From the NCBI RefSeq assembly GCF_030282825.1, contig NZ_JASTZU010000014.1, positions 1 through 39,148 on the forward strand: a stretch of 39,148 nt of DNA. The letters run 5' to 3'. The stretch is from Aquibacillus rhizosphaerae (lineage in GTDB: Bacteria > Bacillota > Bacilli > Bacillales > Amphibacillaceae). The position numbers were made by a program, and so were the translations under genes. Below the pieces are notes generated by a model. The model made no database searches. It saw only the letters and a program-made list of their open reading frames with translations, and had not been told where the DNA came from. Each line of letters opens with the position of its first letter. Within the stretch, counting starts at the first letter, position 1. Of this stretch, positions 1-8,757 are shown in pieces.

Positions 1-335
1 GTCGCTTCTTTTGCTTTGCGACGCGTACTTTACGTTCTTATCAATTTTTGTGTCGCTTCTTTTGCTTTGCAACGCGTACTTTACGTTCTTATCAATTTTT
101 GTGTCGTTTCTTTTGCTTTGCGACGCGCACTTTACGTTCTTATCAATTTTTGTGTCGCTTCTTTTGCTTTGCGACGCGTACTTTACGTTCTTATCAATTT
201 TTGTGTCGCTTCTTTTACTTTGCGTCACGTACTTTACGTTCTTATCAATTTTTGTGTCGCTTCTTTTGCTTTGCGACGCGTGCTTTACGTTCTTATCAAT
301 TTTTGTGTCGCTTCTTTTGCTTTGCGACGCACTTT
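1..335. repeat. 51-bp tandem repeat array, about 6.5 copies, open at window edge
   Basis: Units begin at 1, 52, 103, 154, 205, 256 and 307, each 51 bp; the last is partial and decays near 335. Copies differ by only a few substitutions. Each unit starts with an inverted repeat, GTCGC then 12 nt then GCGAC, usually followed by the palindrome ACGCGT. Substitutions in copies 2 (GCAAC), 3 (GTCGT) and 5 (GCGTC) are not compensated on the other arm, so RNA pairing is not clearly selected. Because 51 is a multiple of 3, several frames stay open as 17-residue repeats, which I consider artefact. The array lies beyond the 3' end of the NERD gene, and its true length is unknown because the window cuts it. 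Confidence 0.95.
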
Positions 336-373
336 CTATTAACTGCAATCGTACTCTTATGAAAAGATCAATC

Positions 374-1279
374 CTACAAATAAAATGCATCTCTACCTAA
401 CCCCATACGTTGGTGATTATTTAGAAGAATTCTTCTAATGGACCTTTTTGAAACTACTTGGCAAAACTGAAAAATACTATTAGTTGTTACTTTAGCATTT
501 GGAAATAAAGTTTTATACTCAATTATATTCCGCAATACACCAGCATCAACCTTTTCTACATTGTCACACGTGCGGCAGACTAAAGTGTTCTTAGAGTTTA
601 CTGTCAAAAACTGCTTACACCACTCACAAACTACCCCTTTCCTTAGCTCCTCAAAACTATACGAAGGAACTCTGGAAAAAACAGAATCTTCTATATGGTG
701 GGATAATAGATAATTTGCCACTTTAACAGAATTTCGTTGGTTGTTAGAACTAGTTACTTTCAATGTACGGAAAAACCTTTCTAATTGTGGATAGAAAATA
801 ATTGGGAGATCGGGTGTTGCATGGTAGAGATAAAATTGAGGATTAATAAATATGATGTGAGGCTCAATAGTTAAGTTTAACGAAAGAGGTTGAAGAAACT
901 GCCGAAGAAGTGATTCAGCTCGTCTTAACTGATGGAGCGGATTTTTAATTTCACTCCCTATTCTATTAAACCATTGATCACCTTCTATGAAGAAATCACC
1001 TTGGAAATTTTTAATCTCAAAAATATGGAGATTACGCCTCTCAATCAAAGATGAATCAATTTGAAACTGCGTATTATTTTGTTCCAGTAGCAAATCATTT
1101 AATATAATTGGTTTACTACTGTTCAATCTATTCAACCAATTATCAAACTGACACTCACCTAAATAACCTTGTTCCAGATTATGATAGTATTTCTCATCCT
1201 TCTCTTCTAGATCCATCCTGTTTCTTAAATACCTGAATGTTTTTAGCTCTTTTGACTCTGTTCTATTTTTCAAAAACAT
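374..1279 (-). CDS. NERD (nuclease-related) domain protein with C-terminal zinc-ribbon-like region
   Basis: This 301-residue protein carries a NERD domain in its first half. The visible core is GYLGE, then QIDSSLI about 40 residues later, then FEIKNFQG, which matches the E...QxD...ExK layout of the PD-(D/E)xK-like NERD family. The C-terminal third has a CEWC...CRTC pair (two CxxC motifs 15 residues apart) suggesting a zinc ribbon, followed by a basic tail. No membrane segment or signal peptide is seen. I start at ATG 1279, preceded by GAGAGGGAG; the open frame runs 60 codons further upstream, but that part crosses the tyrS terminator and looks non-coding. The gene follows tyrS on the same strand behind that terminator. 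NERD proteins are predicted DNA-processing enzymes; the substrate here is unknown. Confidence 0.85.
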   Translation of the reverse strand: MFLKNRTESKELKTFRYLRNRMDLEEKDEKYYHNLEQGYLGECQFDNWLNRLNSSKPIILNDLLLEQNNTQFQIDSSLIERRNLHIFEIKNFQGDFFIEGDQWFNRIGSEIKNPLHQLRRAESLLRQFLQPLSLNLTIEPHIIFINPQFYLYHATPDLPIIFYPQLERFFRTLKVTSSNNQRNSVKVANYLLSHHIEDSVFSRVPSYSFEELRKGVVCEWCKQFLTVNSKNTLVCRTCDNVEKVDAGVLRNIIEYKTLFPNAKVTTNSIFQFCQVVSKRSIRRILLNNHQRMGLGRDAFYL

Positions 1280-1349
1280 AGCCCACTCCCTCTCTTCTAT
1301 ATAAATACTTATCAATTTTAAAATAATCTTTCTTCCAAGATAATGCAAC

Positions 1350-1380
1350 AAAAAAAGACTACCAAACTTAATTGGTAGCC
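1350..1380 (-). terminator. Rho-independent terminator of tyrS
   Basis: Read on the minus strand, GGCTACCAA, a short loop, TTGGTAGTC and a run of seven T residues. It lies 18 bases past the tyrS stop codon and separates tyrS from the NERD gene. Confidence 0.9.
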
Positions 1381-1397
1381 CCCTCCCCAAACTCTTT

Positions 1398-2669
1398 CTA
1401 CTCAAAACGAATAAGGGTATATTTCTTTTTCCCTCTACGAATAATCGTAAATGTATCATCTATTCTGTCCTCATTACTTAGAACATGGGCTAATTCTTGA
1501 TTACGATCACCGTTTACATAGATTGCACCGTTCTGAATATCCTCACGAGCTTGTCGTTTTGAAGAAGATATTTTGGCTTCTACTAGTAGATCAATTAAAT
1601 TAATATCTTGTTTTTCAAAAGTCACCGTTGGAACATCCTTAAAGCCTTGTTCAATTTCTGCTCCATTTAAATCTTTTAATTCACCACTAAATAATGCTTC
1701 GGTTATCTTTTGAGCCTGCACTAAAGCTGCTTCATTGTGAACCATCTTCGTCATTTCTTCAGCAAGACGTGTGTGTGGAACTCTTTTTTCAGGTGCCATT
1801 TCTAATTCCTTTTCTAAGCTTGAAATCTCATCTAATTCAAGGAACGTAAAGAATTTCAAGAACCGAATAACATCACGGTCATCTGTGTTAATCCAAAACT
1901 GGTAAAATTCATATGGAGACGTTTTAGCAGGATCTAGCCAAATTGCACCACCAGCCGTTTTACCAAACTTCGTACCATCCGCTTTGGTAATTAACGGAAC
2001 TGTTAAGCCAAATGCTTTTGCTTCTGTCTCTTCCCCACTTTTTGTACGACGAATTAATTCCATTCCTGCAGTTATATTCCCCCATTGATCGCTACCACCT
2101 ATTTGTAATGTACAGTTTTCTTTCTCATATAGATTAAGAAAGTCTACGGATTGGAGGATCATATAAGTAAATTCCGTAAAGGAAATACCATTTTCTAATC
2201 TTGATTCCACAGAATCTTTTGCAAGCATATAGTTGATTCCAAAATGTTTACCTGTGTCTCTTAAAAAATCAATAATAGTCATTTTTGACAGCCATTCATA
2301 ATTATCACGAGCAACTGCAGCATTTTCGCCTTCATCAAAATTAAGAATACTTGCTAATTGGTTTTTGATTTTTTCACTAAAGTGTTTAACAGTATTTAAA
2401 TCATTTAGTTGTCTTTCCGTAGAACGACCACTTGGATCCCCAATCATTCCAGTCCCTCCACCGATTAACGCAATTGGCCGGTGACCAGCAAGTTGGAATC
2501 TTTTGAGCATTAAACCGGGAACTAAATGTCCAATGTGAAGACTATCAGCAGTAGGATCAAATCCAGCATAAAGCGTAATTATATTTCCTTCCATATTCTT
2601 TCTTAGGCTTTCTTCATCGGTGATTTGATGCACTAACCCTCTTTGTTTTAAATCTTCTAAAATATTCAC
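1398..2669 (-). CDS. tyrS: Tyrosine--tRNA ligase
   Basis: Class I aminoacyl-tRNA synthetase charging tRNA-Tyr with tyrosine in the cytosol. The signature HIGH is at residues 45-48 and the KMSKS-type loop appears as KFGKT at 234-238. A C-terminal S4-like RNA-binding domain follows (SSSKRQAREDIQNGAIYVNG). The length of 423 residues matches the roughly 420-residue Bacillus TyrS. The start is GTG 2669, preceded by AAAGGAGTGG at good spacing; the upstream in-frame extension runs into the leader and is not coding. Expression is very probably controlled by the T-box leader upstream. In B. subtilis acsA lies next to tyrS; here a divergent penicillin-binding protein gene takes that place. Confidence 0.97.
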   Translation of the reverse strand: MNILEDLKQRGLVHQITDEESLRKNMEGNIITLYAGFDPTADSLHIGHLVPGLMLKRFQLAGHRPIALIGGGTGMIGDPSGRSTERQLNDLNTVKHFSEKIKNQLASILNFDEGENAAVARDNYEWLSKMTIIDFLRDTGKHFGINYMLAKDSVESRLENGISFTEFTYMILQSVDFLNLYEKENCTLQIGGSDQWGNITAGMELIRRTKSGEETEAKAFGLTVPLITKADGTKFGKTAGGAIWLDPAKTSPYEFYQFWINTDDRDVIRFLKFFTFLELDEISSLEKELEMAPEKRVPHTRLAEEMTKMVHNEAALVQAQKITEALFSGELKDLNGAEIEQGFKDVPTVTFEKQDINLIDLLVEAKISSSKRQAREDIQNGAIYVNGDRNQELAHVLSNEDRIDDTFTIIRRGKKKYTLIRFE

Positions 2670-2734
2670 ATATTCCACTCCTTTAATTTTTATAGCGACT
2701 AAGAATTTTCTGTTTAGCTCATGTTTAGAAAACG

Positions 2735-2770
2735 ACAAAAAACCTCCTCCCAAAAAAGGGACGAGGTTTA
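2735..2770 (-). terminator. Conditional terminator of the tyrS T-box
   Basis: On the minus strand AAACCTCGTCCC, a T-rich loop, GGGAGGAGGTTTTTTG. The 5' arm directly follows the T-box sequence, so terminator and antiterminator are mutually exclusive. Confidence 0.88.
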
Positions 2771-2965
2771 AATCGCGGTACCACCCTTGTTGCAAATAAA
2801 TATCAATTTGCCACTTAAGTAAATAACGATGAGGTTCACCGTCTTCTAAAACTAGAAGAAGCTCCAGAGCGTAATTCGCAATGTAATTATGTACTGACTT
2901 GCACCAACCGTCAGTTCTCTGATTCAGTGAATTACATTACTACTTCATTCTTTCTTTGCCGATAA
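2735..2965 (-). promoter_or_regulatory. T-box leader (tRNA-Tyr sensing riboswitch) of tyrS
   Basis: On the minus strand the diagnostic T-box sequence AGGGTGGTACCGCG lies at 2788-2775. Upstream is a stem I region containing AGAGAACTGACGG, GGTTGGTGCAAG and CTCTGGAGC. The triplet TAC at 2873-2871 (in GAATTACGCTC) is the best candidate specifier codon and agrees with tyrosine. Uncharged tRNA-Tyr would pair with the specifier and the UGGN bulge to stabilise the antiterminator. The 5' limit is approximate; I found no convincing promoter boxes. Confidence 0.93.
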
Positions 2966-3050
2966 AATATATTATTGTCTTACATTAATAACACACATTC
3001 TAAAAAAACACAATAGCAACTATCTGCTTATGCCCACAATTTGACGTTTG

Positions 3051-3059
3051 TGCTATAAT
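3051..3059 (+). promoter_or_regulatory. Extended -10 promoter of the class A PBP gene
   Basis: TGCTATAAT is a perfect extended -10 (TGn-TATAAT) 28 bases before the start codon. No good -35 lies 17 bases upstream, as is usual for extended -10 promoters. It faces away from the tyrS leader. Confidence 0.6.
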
Positions 3060-3087
3060 ATATATTGATATTTTAGGAGGTCTTATC

Positions 3088-6036
3088 ATGGATTTTAAAA
3101 CATTTATTCATAAATATTTCTCTAAGTTAAAAAATTGGTGGCGAAAGGGAATCTTTCAGAAAAGCTCAAGAATTACATATGATGTTCTGTGGAATGTAAT
3201 TCTATTTTTCATCATAATTGGAGTTGTTGGGTTATTCTTTGCAGGCGGTGTTGGTGCTGGGTATTTTGCTTCTCTTGTTAAGGATGAAGAAGTTAGATCA
3301 CGTGAAAGTATGGAAAAAGATATTTATAACTATGAAGAAACTTCTGAATTTTATTTTGCAAATAACGTATTTTTGGGAGAAGTTAGCTCCGATTTATATA
3401 GAGAAGAAGTTAGTTTGAAAGATGTTTCACCTTATGTAAAAGACGCGATAATTGCAACTGAAGATGAGTATTTTGAAACACATAATGGTGTTGTCCCTAA
3501 AGCGATTTTAAGAGCTATATTTCAAGAAGCAACAAATGCTGCTGTAAAAACTGGTGGCAGTACGTTAACGCAACAATTAATTAAAAACCAAATCCTAACG
3601 AATGAAGTTTCATTTGAAAGAAAAGCAAAAGAAATTTTATTAGCACTCCGTTTAGAACAATTTTTTGAAAAAGATGAAATTTTAGAAGCTTATTTAAATA
3701 TTGTTCCTTTTGGAAGAAATGCATCTGGTGAAAACATTGCAGGTATTCAAACTGCGGCACAGGGTATCTTTGGCGTTGATGCTAAAGACATTAATCTTCC
3801 ACAAGCAGCCTTTATAGCTGGTTTACCCCAAAGTCCATCTTATTACACACCCTTTTTAAATGGTGGAAATAAAAAAGACGAAGAAGGGCTAGAACCAGGA
3901 CTTAATCGGATGAAGTCTGTTTTACAACGAATGTTAGATAGAGAGTATATTAGTCAAGCTGATTATGAGGAAGCAATGAATTATGATATTGTTGGAGACT
4001 TTACAGAACCCCAAGAATCATTACTCGATCAATATCCTTTTTTAACCAATGAAGTGAAAGAAAGGGCAATTGATATTTTAACTGATGTCTTAGCTAAAGA
4101 AGATGGATACGCAGAAGAAGATATCCAAAATAGCGAGACATTAAAAGAGGAATACGCAATCCTTGCAGAAAGAGCACTTGGGTCAAGTGGATACAAAATT
4201 CATACTACGATCGATAAAAATATCTATGATAAATTCCAAGAAATTACTGCCAACTATAACAATTATGGCCCTGATAAAACGGCAATAAACCGTAATACAA
4301 ATAAGGTAATTCAAAAAGAAAATCCTGAGACTGGTGAAATGGAAACTGTCATTGAACCTGTTCAAGTTGGAAGCATATTAATTGATAACACCACTGGTAA
4401 AATAATTAGTTTTGTTGGTGGTAGAGATTTTGATATAGAACAAGCGAATCATGCTACATTTACCAAGAGACAAAACGGTAGTACAATGAAACCTCTACTT
4501 GTTTATGCACCAGCTATGGAGGCTGGTATTGTTCAACCGGGTTCGATTATCGCTGATGTTCCAACCTATTATTCTTCTGGTCAAATAGTCAATAACTATA
4601 CAGAAGGAAATTATGGATTAGTGTCCGCTAGGGAGGCTTTATATAAGTCACATAACGTACCTGCTGTTAAAACATACAAGCAAATTTTAAGTAATAATCC
4701 AGCAAATTATTTAGAAAAAATGGGTTTTACTAGTCTAGCTGAAGCAGATTATTACATTGAATCGATAGCCATTGGTGGTTTAACAAATGGGGTTACCGTT
4801 GAGGAAAATACTAATGCTTATGGTACATTTGGAAATAATGGACAGTTTGTCGATGCCTATATGATTGATAAAATTGAAACTGTCGATGGAGAAGTTGTTT
4901 ACCAACATGAAAGTGAACCTGTTGATGTCTTTACACCACAAACAAATTATTTAATGCTCGATATGATGCGGGATGTATTAACTAGAGGTACAGCAACAGC
5001 AGCAAGAGCTAATTTAAATAATACAAATGTTGATTGGGCTGGGAAAACAGGTACGACGAATGGATTTCGTGATACATGGTTTGTTGCGACAAATCCAAAT
5101 GTAACTCTAGGTAGTTGGATGGGGTATGATCATAACATGCAATTAGAGGGGCGAGATTACAGTGCTCGCAATGTAGTATTTTGGGCGCAATTAGTTAATG
5201 CTGCGACAGAATCTAATCCTGAGTTAATGGCACCGAGTGAGCGATTTGAACGTCCCGGTGGAATCGTTTCTCGTTCTTACTGTGCTACTTCAGGTATGTT
5301 ACCCTCTAATATATGTAGCGAGTTGGGTCTAGTTCAATCAGATATATACAATGCGAACTATGTTCCTAGTAAAAGGGATAACAGTCTAATTAAAGACCGC
5401 TATGTCATGATTAATGGCAAAGCAGTAATAGCAGGGAATAATACTCCAGATGAATTCACGGATGGTAATGGGGTAGCATTTAATCCGGAATGGATCAAAG
5501 AAAATAATTATGACAAACTTAGTGATATACGCCAATTAATTCCAAATAAATCTGGAGTTTGGGCAAACATTGAGATACCTGATACAGATGAAATTGCAAA
5601 TGATGGGAAAAATCCAGCAACCCCTTCTTCAGTTTCTAAGTCTGGTAGTTCACTAACATGGAACCAATCATCAAGTAACGATGTTGTAGGTTATCGAATT
5701 TTTCGTGCAGATGAACCTGGCGCTTCCTTTAGATTAGTAGGAAACACAACAGAATCAAGTTTTAAAATTCCATCTAGTAAAGCTGTGTATCACGTGAAAG
5801 CTGTCGACTATTTTGGTCAGGAGTCAAGCGATTCTAAAACAGTTGTAGTTGGAGACTTTTCAGAACCGGAACCGCCAGAGGAACCAGAAAAACCTAAGGA
5901 AAAACCAAAAGAAGAACCTAAAAAAAAGCCTGAAGATAATTCTTCTGGTGATAACTCAAACGATTCAGGTAATAATCAAGAGAGCAATAGTGAAGGCAAC
6001 AACAATAATGGTAGTGAAAATAGCGAAAATGAATAG
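3088..6036 (+). CDS. Class A penicillin-binding protein (PBP1A family) with FN3 tail
   Basis: Bifunctional peptidoglycan glycosyltransferase and DD-transpeptidase of 982 residues. After about 35 basic cytoplasmic residues comes one membrane helix (about 36-65). The GT51 domain follows, with catalytic Glu125 in ATEDEYF, then GGSTLTQQ and EIYLN-like EAYLNIVPFGRN. The transpeptidase domain has SxxK at Ser465-Lys468 (STMKP), SxN at 521-523 (SHN) and KTGT at 653-656. A fibronectin type III domain lies at about 842-925, followed by a Pro/Glu/Lys segment and an Asn/Ser/Gly-rich tail, likely outside in the wall. The ATG is preceded by AGGAGGT. It stands alone between the tyrS leader and acuA with its own terminator. 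The family is certain; which B. subtilis PBP is the orthologue is not. Confidence 0.95.
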   Translation: MDFKTFIHKYFSKLKNWWRKGIFQKSSRITYDVLWNVILFFIIIGVVGLFFAGGVGAGYFASLVKDEEVRSRESMEKDIYNYEETSEFYFANNVFLGEVSSDLYREEVSLKDVSPYVKDAIIATEDEYFETHNGVVPKAILRAIFQEATNAAVKTGGSTLTQQLIKNQILTNEVSFERKAKEILLALRLEQFFEKDEILEAYLNIVPFGRNASGENIAGIQTAAQGIFGVDAKDINLPQAAFIAGLPQSPSYYTPFLNGGNKKDEEGLEPGLNRMKSVLQRMLDREYISQADYEEAMNYDIVGDFTEPQESLLDQYPFLTNEVKERAIDILTDVLAKEDGYAEEDIQNSETLKEEYAILAERALGSSGYKIHTTIDKNIYDKFQEITANYNNYGPDKTAINRNTNKVIQKENPETGEMETVIEPVQVGSILIDNTTGKIISFVGGRDFDIEQANHATFTKRQNGSTMKPLLVYAPAMEAGIVQPGSIIADVPTYYSSGQIVNNYTEGNYGLVSAREALYKSHNVPAVKTYKQILSNNPANYLEKMGFTSLAEADYYIESIAIGGLTNGVTVEENTNAYGTFGNNGQFVDAYMIDKIETVDGEVVYQHESEPVDVFTPQTNYLMLDMMRDVLTRGTATAARANLNNTNVDWAGKTGTTNGFRDTWFVATNPNVTLGSWMGYDHNMQLEGRDYSARNVVFWAQLVNAATESNPELMAPSERFERPGGIVSRSYCATSGMLPSNICSELGLVQSDIYNANYVPSKRDNSLIKDRYVMINGKAVIAGNNTPDEFTDGNGVAFNPEWIKENNYDKLSDIRQLIPNKSGVWANIEIPDTDEIANDGKNPATPSSVSKSGSSLTWNQSSSNDVVGYRIFRADEPGASFRLVGNTTESSFKIPSSKAVYHVKAVDYFGQESSDSKTVVVGDFSEPEPPEEPEKPKEKPKEEPKKKPEDNSSGDNSNDSGNNQESNSEGNNNNGSENSENE

Positions 6037-6058
6037 AAATAAAATAATATAACTTGTA

Positions 6059-6092
6059 GTCACCTCTTTTAGTTAAGAGGTGACTTTTTTCT
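6059..6092 (+). terminator. Terminator of the PBP gene
   Basis: GTCACCTCTT, loop TTAGTT, AAGAGGTGAC, then TTTTTTCTT: a perfect 10-bp stem with a U tract, 20 bases after the stop codon. Confidence 0.95.
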
Positions 6093-6164
6093 TCTAAGGG
6101 GTAACAGTGTCCCAATTTTACTGTATAATGTAACTAATGAATTACATAGGTGGTGATGTGTTAG

Positions 6165-6809
6165 ATGAATCATAGAAAAACCCATCATTCAAATACAATT
6201 ACTTCTACGGTAGGTAAGATAACAATAGAAGGACCATTATCATCTTCAAGTCTAAGTCAATTCCATTTTCATAAAGAATTGAATGCCTTCAGACCCGCAC
6301 CGAAACAATTTAAAGCGTTAATGGAAATTGCTGAGCTTGAAGAAGGAAGAATTTTAATATGCCATGACGGTGAAACAATCGTAGGTTATGTTACTTTTCT
6401 TTTTCCAGACCCACTAGAACGTTGGTCCAAATTCAACATGAAAGACTTGCTAGAATTAGGTGCTATAGAAATTGCCCCCGCTTATCGTGGACTTAAGTTA
6501 GGTTCTAAATTAATACAAGTTGCAATGATGGACAACATGATGGAAAATTACATCATAATTTCTACTGAATATTATTGGCATTGGGATCTAAAAGAAACAA
6601 AATTGAGTATATGGAACTACCGAAAAGTAATGGAAAAAATGATGAGTACCGGAGGATTAACGCCTGCTCCTACTGATGATCCTGAGATTATCTCTCATCC
6701 TGCTAATTGTTTAATGGTTAGAATTGGAAATAATGTTCCTAAAAATTCAATAGAATTATTTGATCGTTTAAGGTTTTTAGACCGAGAAAAATTTCAATTT
6801 AAAAAGTAA
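6165..6809 (+). CDS. acuA: Acetyltransferase AcuA (GNAT), acetyl-CoA synthetase modifier
   Basis: GNAT-fold N-acetyltransferase of 214 residues, close to the 210 of B. subtilis AcuA. The acetyl-CoA binding motif A is seen at about 101-117 (IEIAPAYRGLKLGSKLI). In B. subtilis AcuA acetylates and inactivates acetyl-CoA synthetase AcsA, and AcuC reverses this. The start ATG follows AGGTGG. A TATAAT at 6124-6129 lies suitably upstream, though I see no strong -35 and no clear CcpA (cre) site. It is first of acuA-acuB-acuC, 32 bases before acuB. The expected neighbour acsA is not in the window. Confidence 0.93.
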   Translation: MNHRKTHHSNTITSTVGKITIEGPLSSSSLSQFHFHKELNAFRPAPKQFKALMEIAELEEGRILICHDGETIVGYVTFLFPDPLERWSKFNMKDLLELGAIEIAPAYRGLKLGSKLIQVAMMDNMMENYIIISTEYYWHWDLKETKLSIWNYRKVMEKMMSTGGLTPAPTDDPEIISHPANCLMVRIGNNVPKNSIELFDRLRFLDREKFQFKK

Positions 6810-6841
6810 TATCAACATCCTTTTTAGAAAGGGGTTTTAGG

Positions 6842-7495
6842 ATGTTAGTTGAGGAAATTATGAAAACTAATGTAATTACGCTATCTCCAGAAGCAAAAAT
6901 AGACGCAGCATTACGATTGTTAAACGAGAATCATATACGCCATATACCTATCGTTGATTCAACAAATAAAGTTATCGGCATCGTATCTGATCGTGACGTA
7001 CGTGATGCTAGTCCTTCCATTTTCAATGAGGTTGTAGATTCAGAGGAATTAAAAAATCCAATAAAAACAATAATGAGTCAACCTGTCATTACCATTCATC
7101 CATTAGATTTTGTCGAGGAAATTGCATCTATCTTTTACGAAGAAGAGTTTGCTTGTTTACCAGTAGTACGAGACCATCAATTAGTTGGAATTGTTACGGA
7201 AAAGGATATGCTTCACACATTGATACAATTAACAGGAACAAATGTACAAAGTTCTCAAATTGAAATTAAAGTACCCGATAGAATTGGAATATTGGCTGAA
7301 GTAACTTCAATATTCGGAAAGAGAAAAGTTAAAATAACATCCGTGCTCATTTATCCTTATAAAAACGATCCGAGCTACAAAATTCTTGTTTTTCGTATCC
7401 AGACAATGAATCCGCTTTCAGTTATTCAAGACTTACGAGAAGAAAACTATGACATATTATGGCCTAATACACCGGAGTATAAAAATGACTTGTAA
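6842..7495 (+). CDS. acuB: Acetoin utilization protein AcuB (two CBS domains plus ACT)
   Basis: 217 residues. Two CBS domains fill about residues 1-130 (MLVEEIMKTNVITLSPE and IKTIMSQPVITIHPLDF), each with the usual GIVSDRD or GIVTEKD turn. An ACT-like domain follows from about 137 (IEIKVPDRIGILAEVTSIF). CBS pairs bind adenine nucleotides and ACT domains bind amino acids or other small effectors, so AcuB is probably the sensory partner of AcuA/AcuC; its biochemical role is not established. The RBS is AAAGGGG. Its stop codon lies inside the start of acuC, with an 11-base overlap, suggesting translational coupling. Confidence 0.93.
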   Translation: MLVEEIMKTNVITLSPEAKIDAALRLLNENHIRHIPIVDSTNKVIGIVSDRDVRDASPSIFNEVVDSEELKNPIKTIMSQPVITIHPLDFVEEIASIFYEEEFACLPVVRDHQLVGIVTEKDMLHTLIQLTGTNVQSSQIEIKVPDRIGILAEVTSIFGKRKVKITSVLIYPYKNDPSYKILVFRIQTMNPLSVIQDLREENYDILWPNTPEYKNDL

Positions 7496-8654
7496 TGCAG
7501 TATTCATCTACTCGGAACAGTTTAAAAAATATCGTTTTCATGCGGATCACCCATTTAATCAAGAACGCGTAAATATGACTAAAGATTTACTAGAAGCTGA
7601 AAATGCATTAAGTGAAAAACATATTATTCGGCCACGGATAGCTTCTGATGAAGAAATCATGTTAGTTCATGACAAGAAATACGTCGAAGTAGTAAAAAAT
7701 GCCAGTGTAGGCTTAATTACAGAACAAGAAGCCTTACCCTATGGATTAGGTACGGAAGATACACCTATATTCCCAGACATGCATGATGCGTCAGCTTTAC
7801 TAGTAGGAGGTACATTAACTGCAGTAGATGAAGTCCTAAATAACAAAACAATACATGCTTTAAATTTAGGTGGTGGGCTCCATCATGGATTCAAAAATCA
7901 AGCTTCAGGCTTTTGCATATATAACGATGGAGCAATTGCCATAAAATATATAAGAGATAACTATAATTTGCGCGTTCTTTATGTTGATACTGATGCACAT
8001 CATGGAGATGGAGTCCAGGATGCTTTTTATGACGACCCAAATGTGTGCACCTTGTCCATTCACGAGACTGGTAGATATTTATATCCTGGAACAGGAAATA
8101 CGAATGAGCGTGGACTTAAAACAGGTTATGGATACTCCTTTAATTTCCCTATCGATGCATTCACAGAAGATGATTCTTTTTTAGCTGTTTATGATGCAGC
8201 GTTAAGAGAGGTTGCTGAATATTTCAAACCTGATGTCATCATCACACAAAATGGTGTAGATGCGCATTATTTAGACCCGCTGACGCACTTGAGTTCTACA
8301 ATGAAAACTTATGAGCAAATTCCTTTATTGGCACATAAAATAGCTCACGACTATTGTGGAGGAAAATGGATTGCTTTAGGTGGTGGAGGTTATGATATAT
8401 GGCGAGTTGTTCCTAGAGCATGGTCTCAAGTTTGGAATGTTATGAATAATAACGCCATTTTCAGTGGAGACGTTGCACATCAATGGATTAAAAAATACAA
8501 AACAACATCACCTGTTAGTCTTCCTAAGACTTGGAATGACCCCAGTGGTCTTTATAAACCAATTCCTAGAAAAAAAGAAATCAATGAAAAGAATGAAGAA
8601 ATGTTAGAAAGATCATTAAAGTTCACTAGAAATAAAATCTATTTTAATAACTAA
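7485..8654 (+). CDS. acuC: Protein deacetylase AcuC (class I histone deacetylase family)
   Basis: Zinc-dependent deacetylase of 389 residues (B. subtilis AcuC 387) that reactivates acetylated acetyl-CoA synthetase. Visible family motifs are the catalytic His pair 133-134 in GGGLHHGF, the zinc-binding D170-x-H172 in VDTDAHHGDG, the third zinc aspartate in NGVDAHYLDPL, and LGGGGYD carrying the transition-state tyrosine. I start at ATG 7485 (MTCNAVFIY), preceded by GGAG, which overlaps the acuB end by 11 bases; a further upstream in-frame start would add 12 residues unlike the family. The operon ends at the shared terminator near 8725. Confidence 0.95.
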   Translation: MTCNAVFIYSEQFKKYRFHADHPFNQERVNMTKDLLEAENALSEKHIIRPRIASDEEIMLVHDKKYVEVVKNASVGLITEQEALPYGLGTEDTPIFPDMHDASALLVGGTLTAVDEVLNNKTIHALNLGGGLHHGFKNQASGFCIYNDGAIAIKYIRDNYNLRVLYVDTDAHHGDGVQDAFYDDPNVCTLSIHETGRYLYPGTGNTNERGLKTGYGYSFNFPIDAFTEDDSFLAVYDAALREVAEYFKPDVIITQNGVDAHYLDPLTHLSSTMKTYEQIPLLAHKIAHDYCGGKWIALGGGGYDIWRVVPRAWSQVWNVMNNNAIFSGDVAHQWIKKYKTTSPVSLPKTWNDPSGLYKPIPRKKEINEKNEEMLERSLKFTRNKIYFNN

Positions 8655-8723
8655 AAAGTTCTAAACAACATATCATTTTAATTTTTTAAAAATAAGTATT
8701 CGTTAAAATAGTTTTAATAGAAA

Positions 8724-8757
8724 AGAAACTCCCAAATCTTTTGAGAGTTTCTTTTTC
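8724..8757. terminator. Bidirectional terminator between acuC and motS
   Basis: GAAACTC, loop, GAGTTTC flanked by A-rich and T-rich tracts on the two sides, so it can serve both convergent transcripts. It reaches the motS stop codon. Confidence 0.85.

Noticed and set aside
1-335. Possible CRISPR array
   Set aside because: The full 51-bp unit repeats with no unique spacers, and there are no cas genes.
11-400. Three overlapping plus-strand open frames of 104-129 codons rich in Leu, Phe and Cys
   Set aside because: They exist only because the 51-bp repeat unit is divisible by three, giving the same 17-residue block in several frames. No RBS or known domain.
3041-3059. TTGACG paired with TATAAT as a standard promoter for the PBP gene
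   Set aside because: Only 7 bases separate them, far too close; the extended -10 alone is more credible.
6100-6164. Possible CcpA-binding (cre) site before acuA
   Set aside because: No segment fits TGWAARCGYTWNCW acceptably, although the B. subtilis operon is under CcpA.
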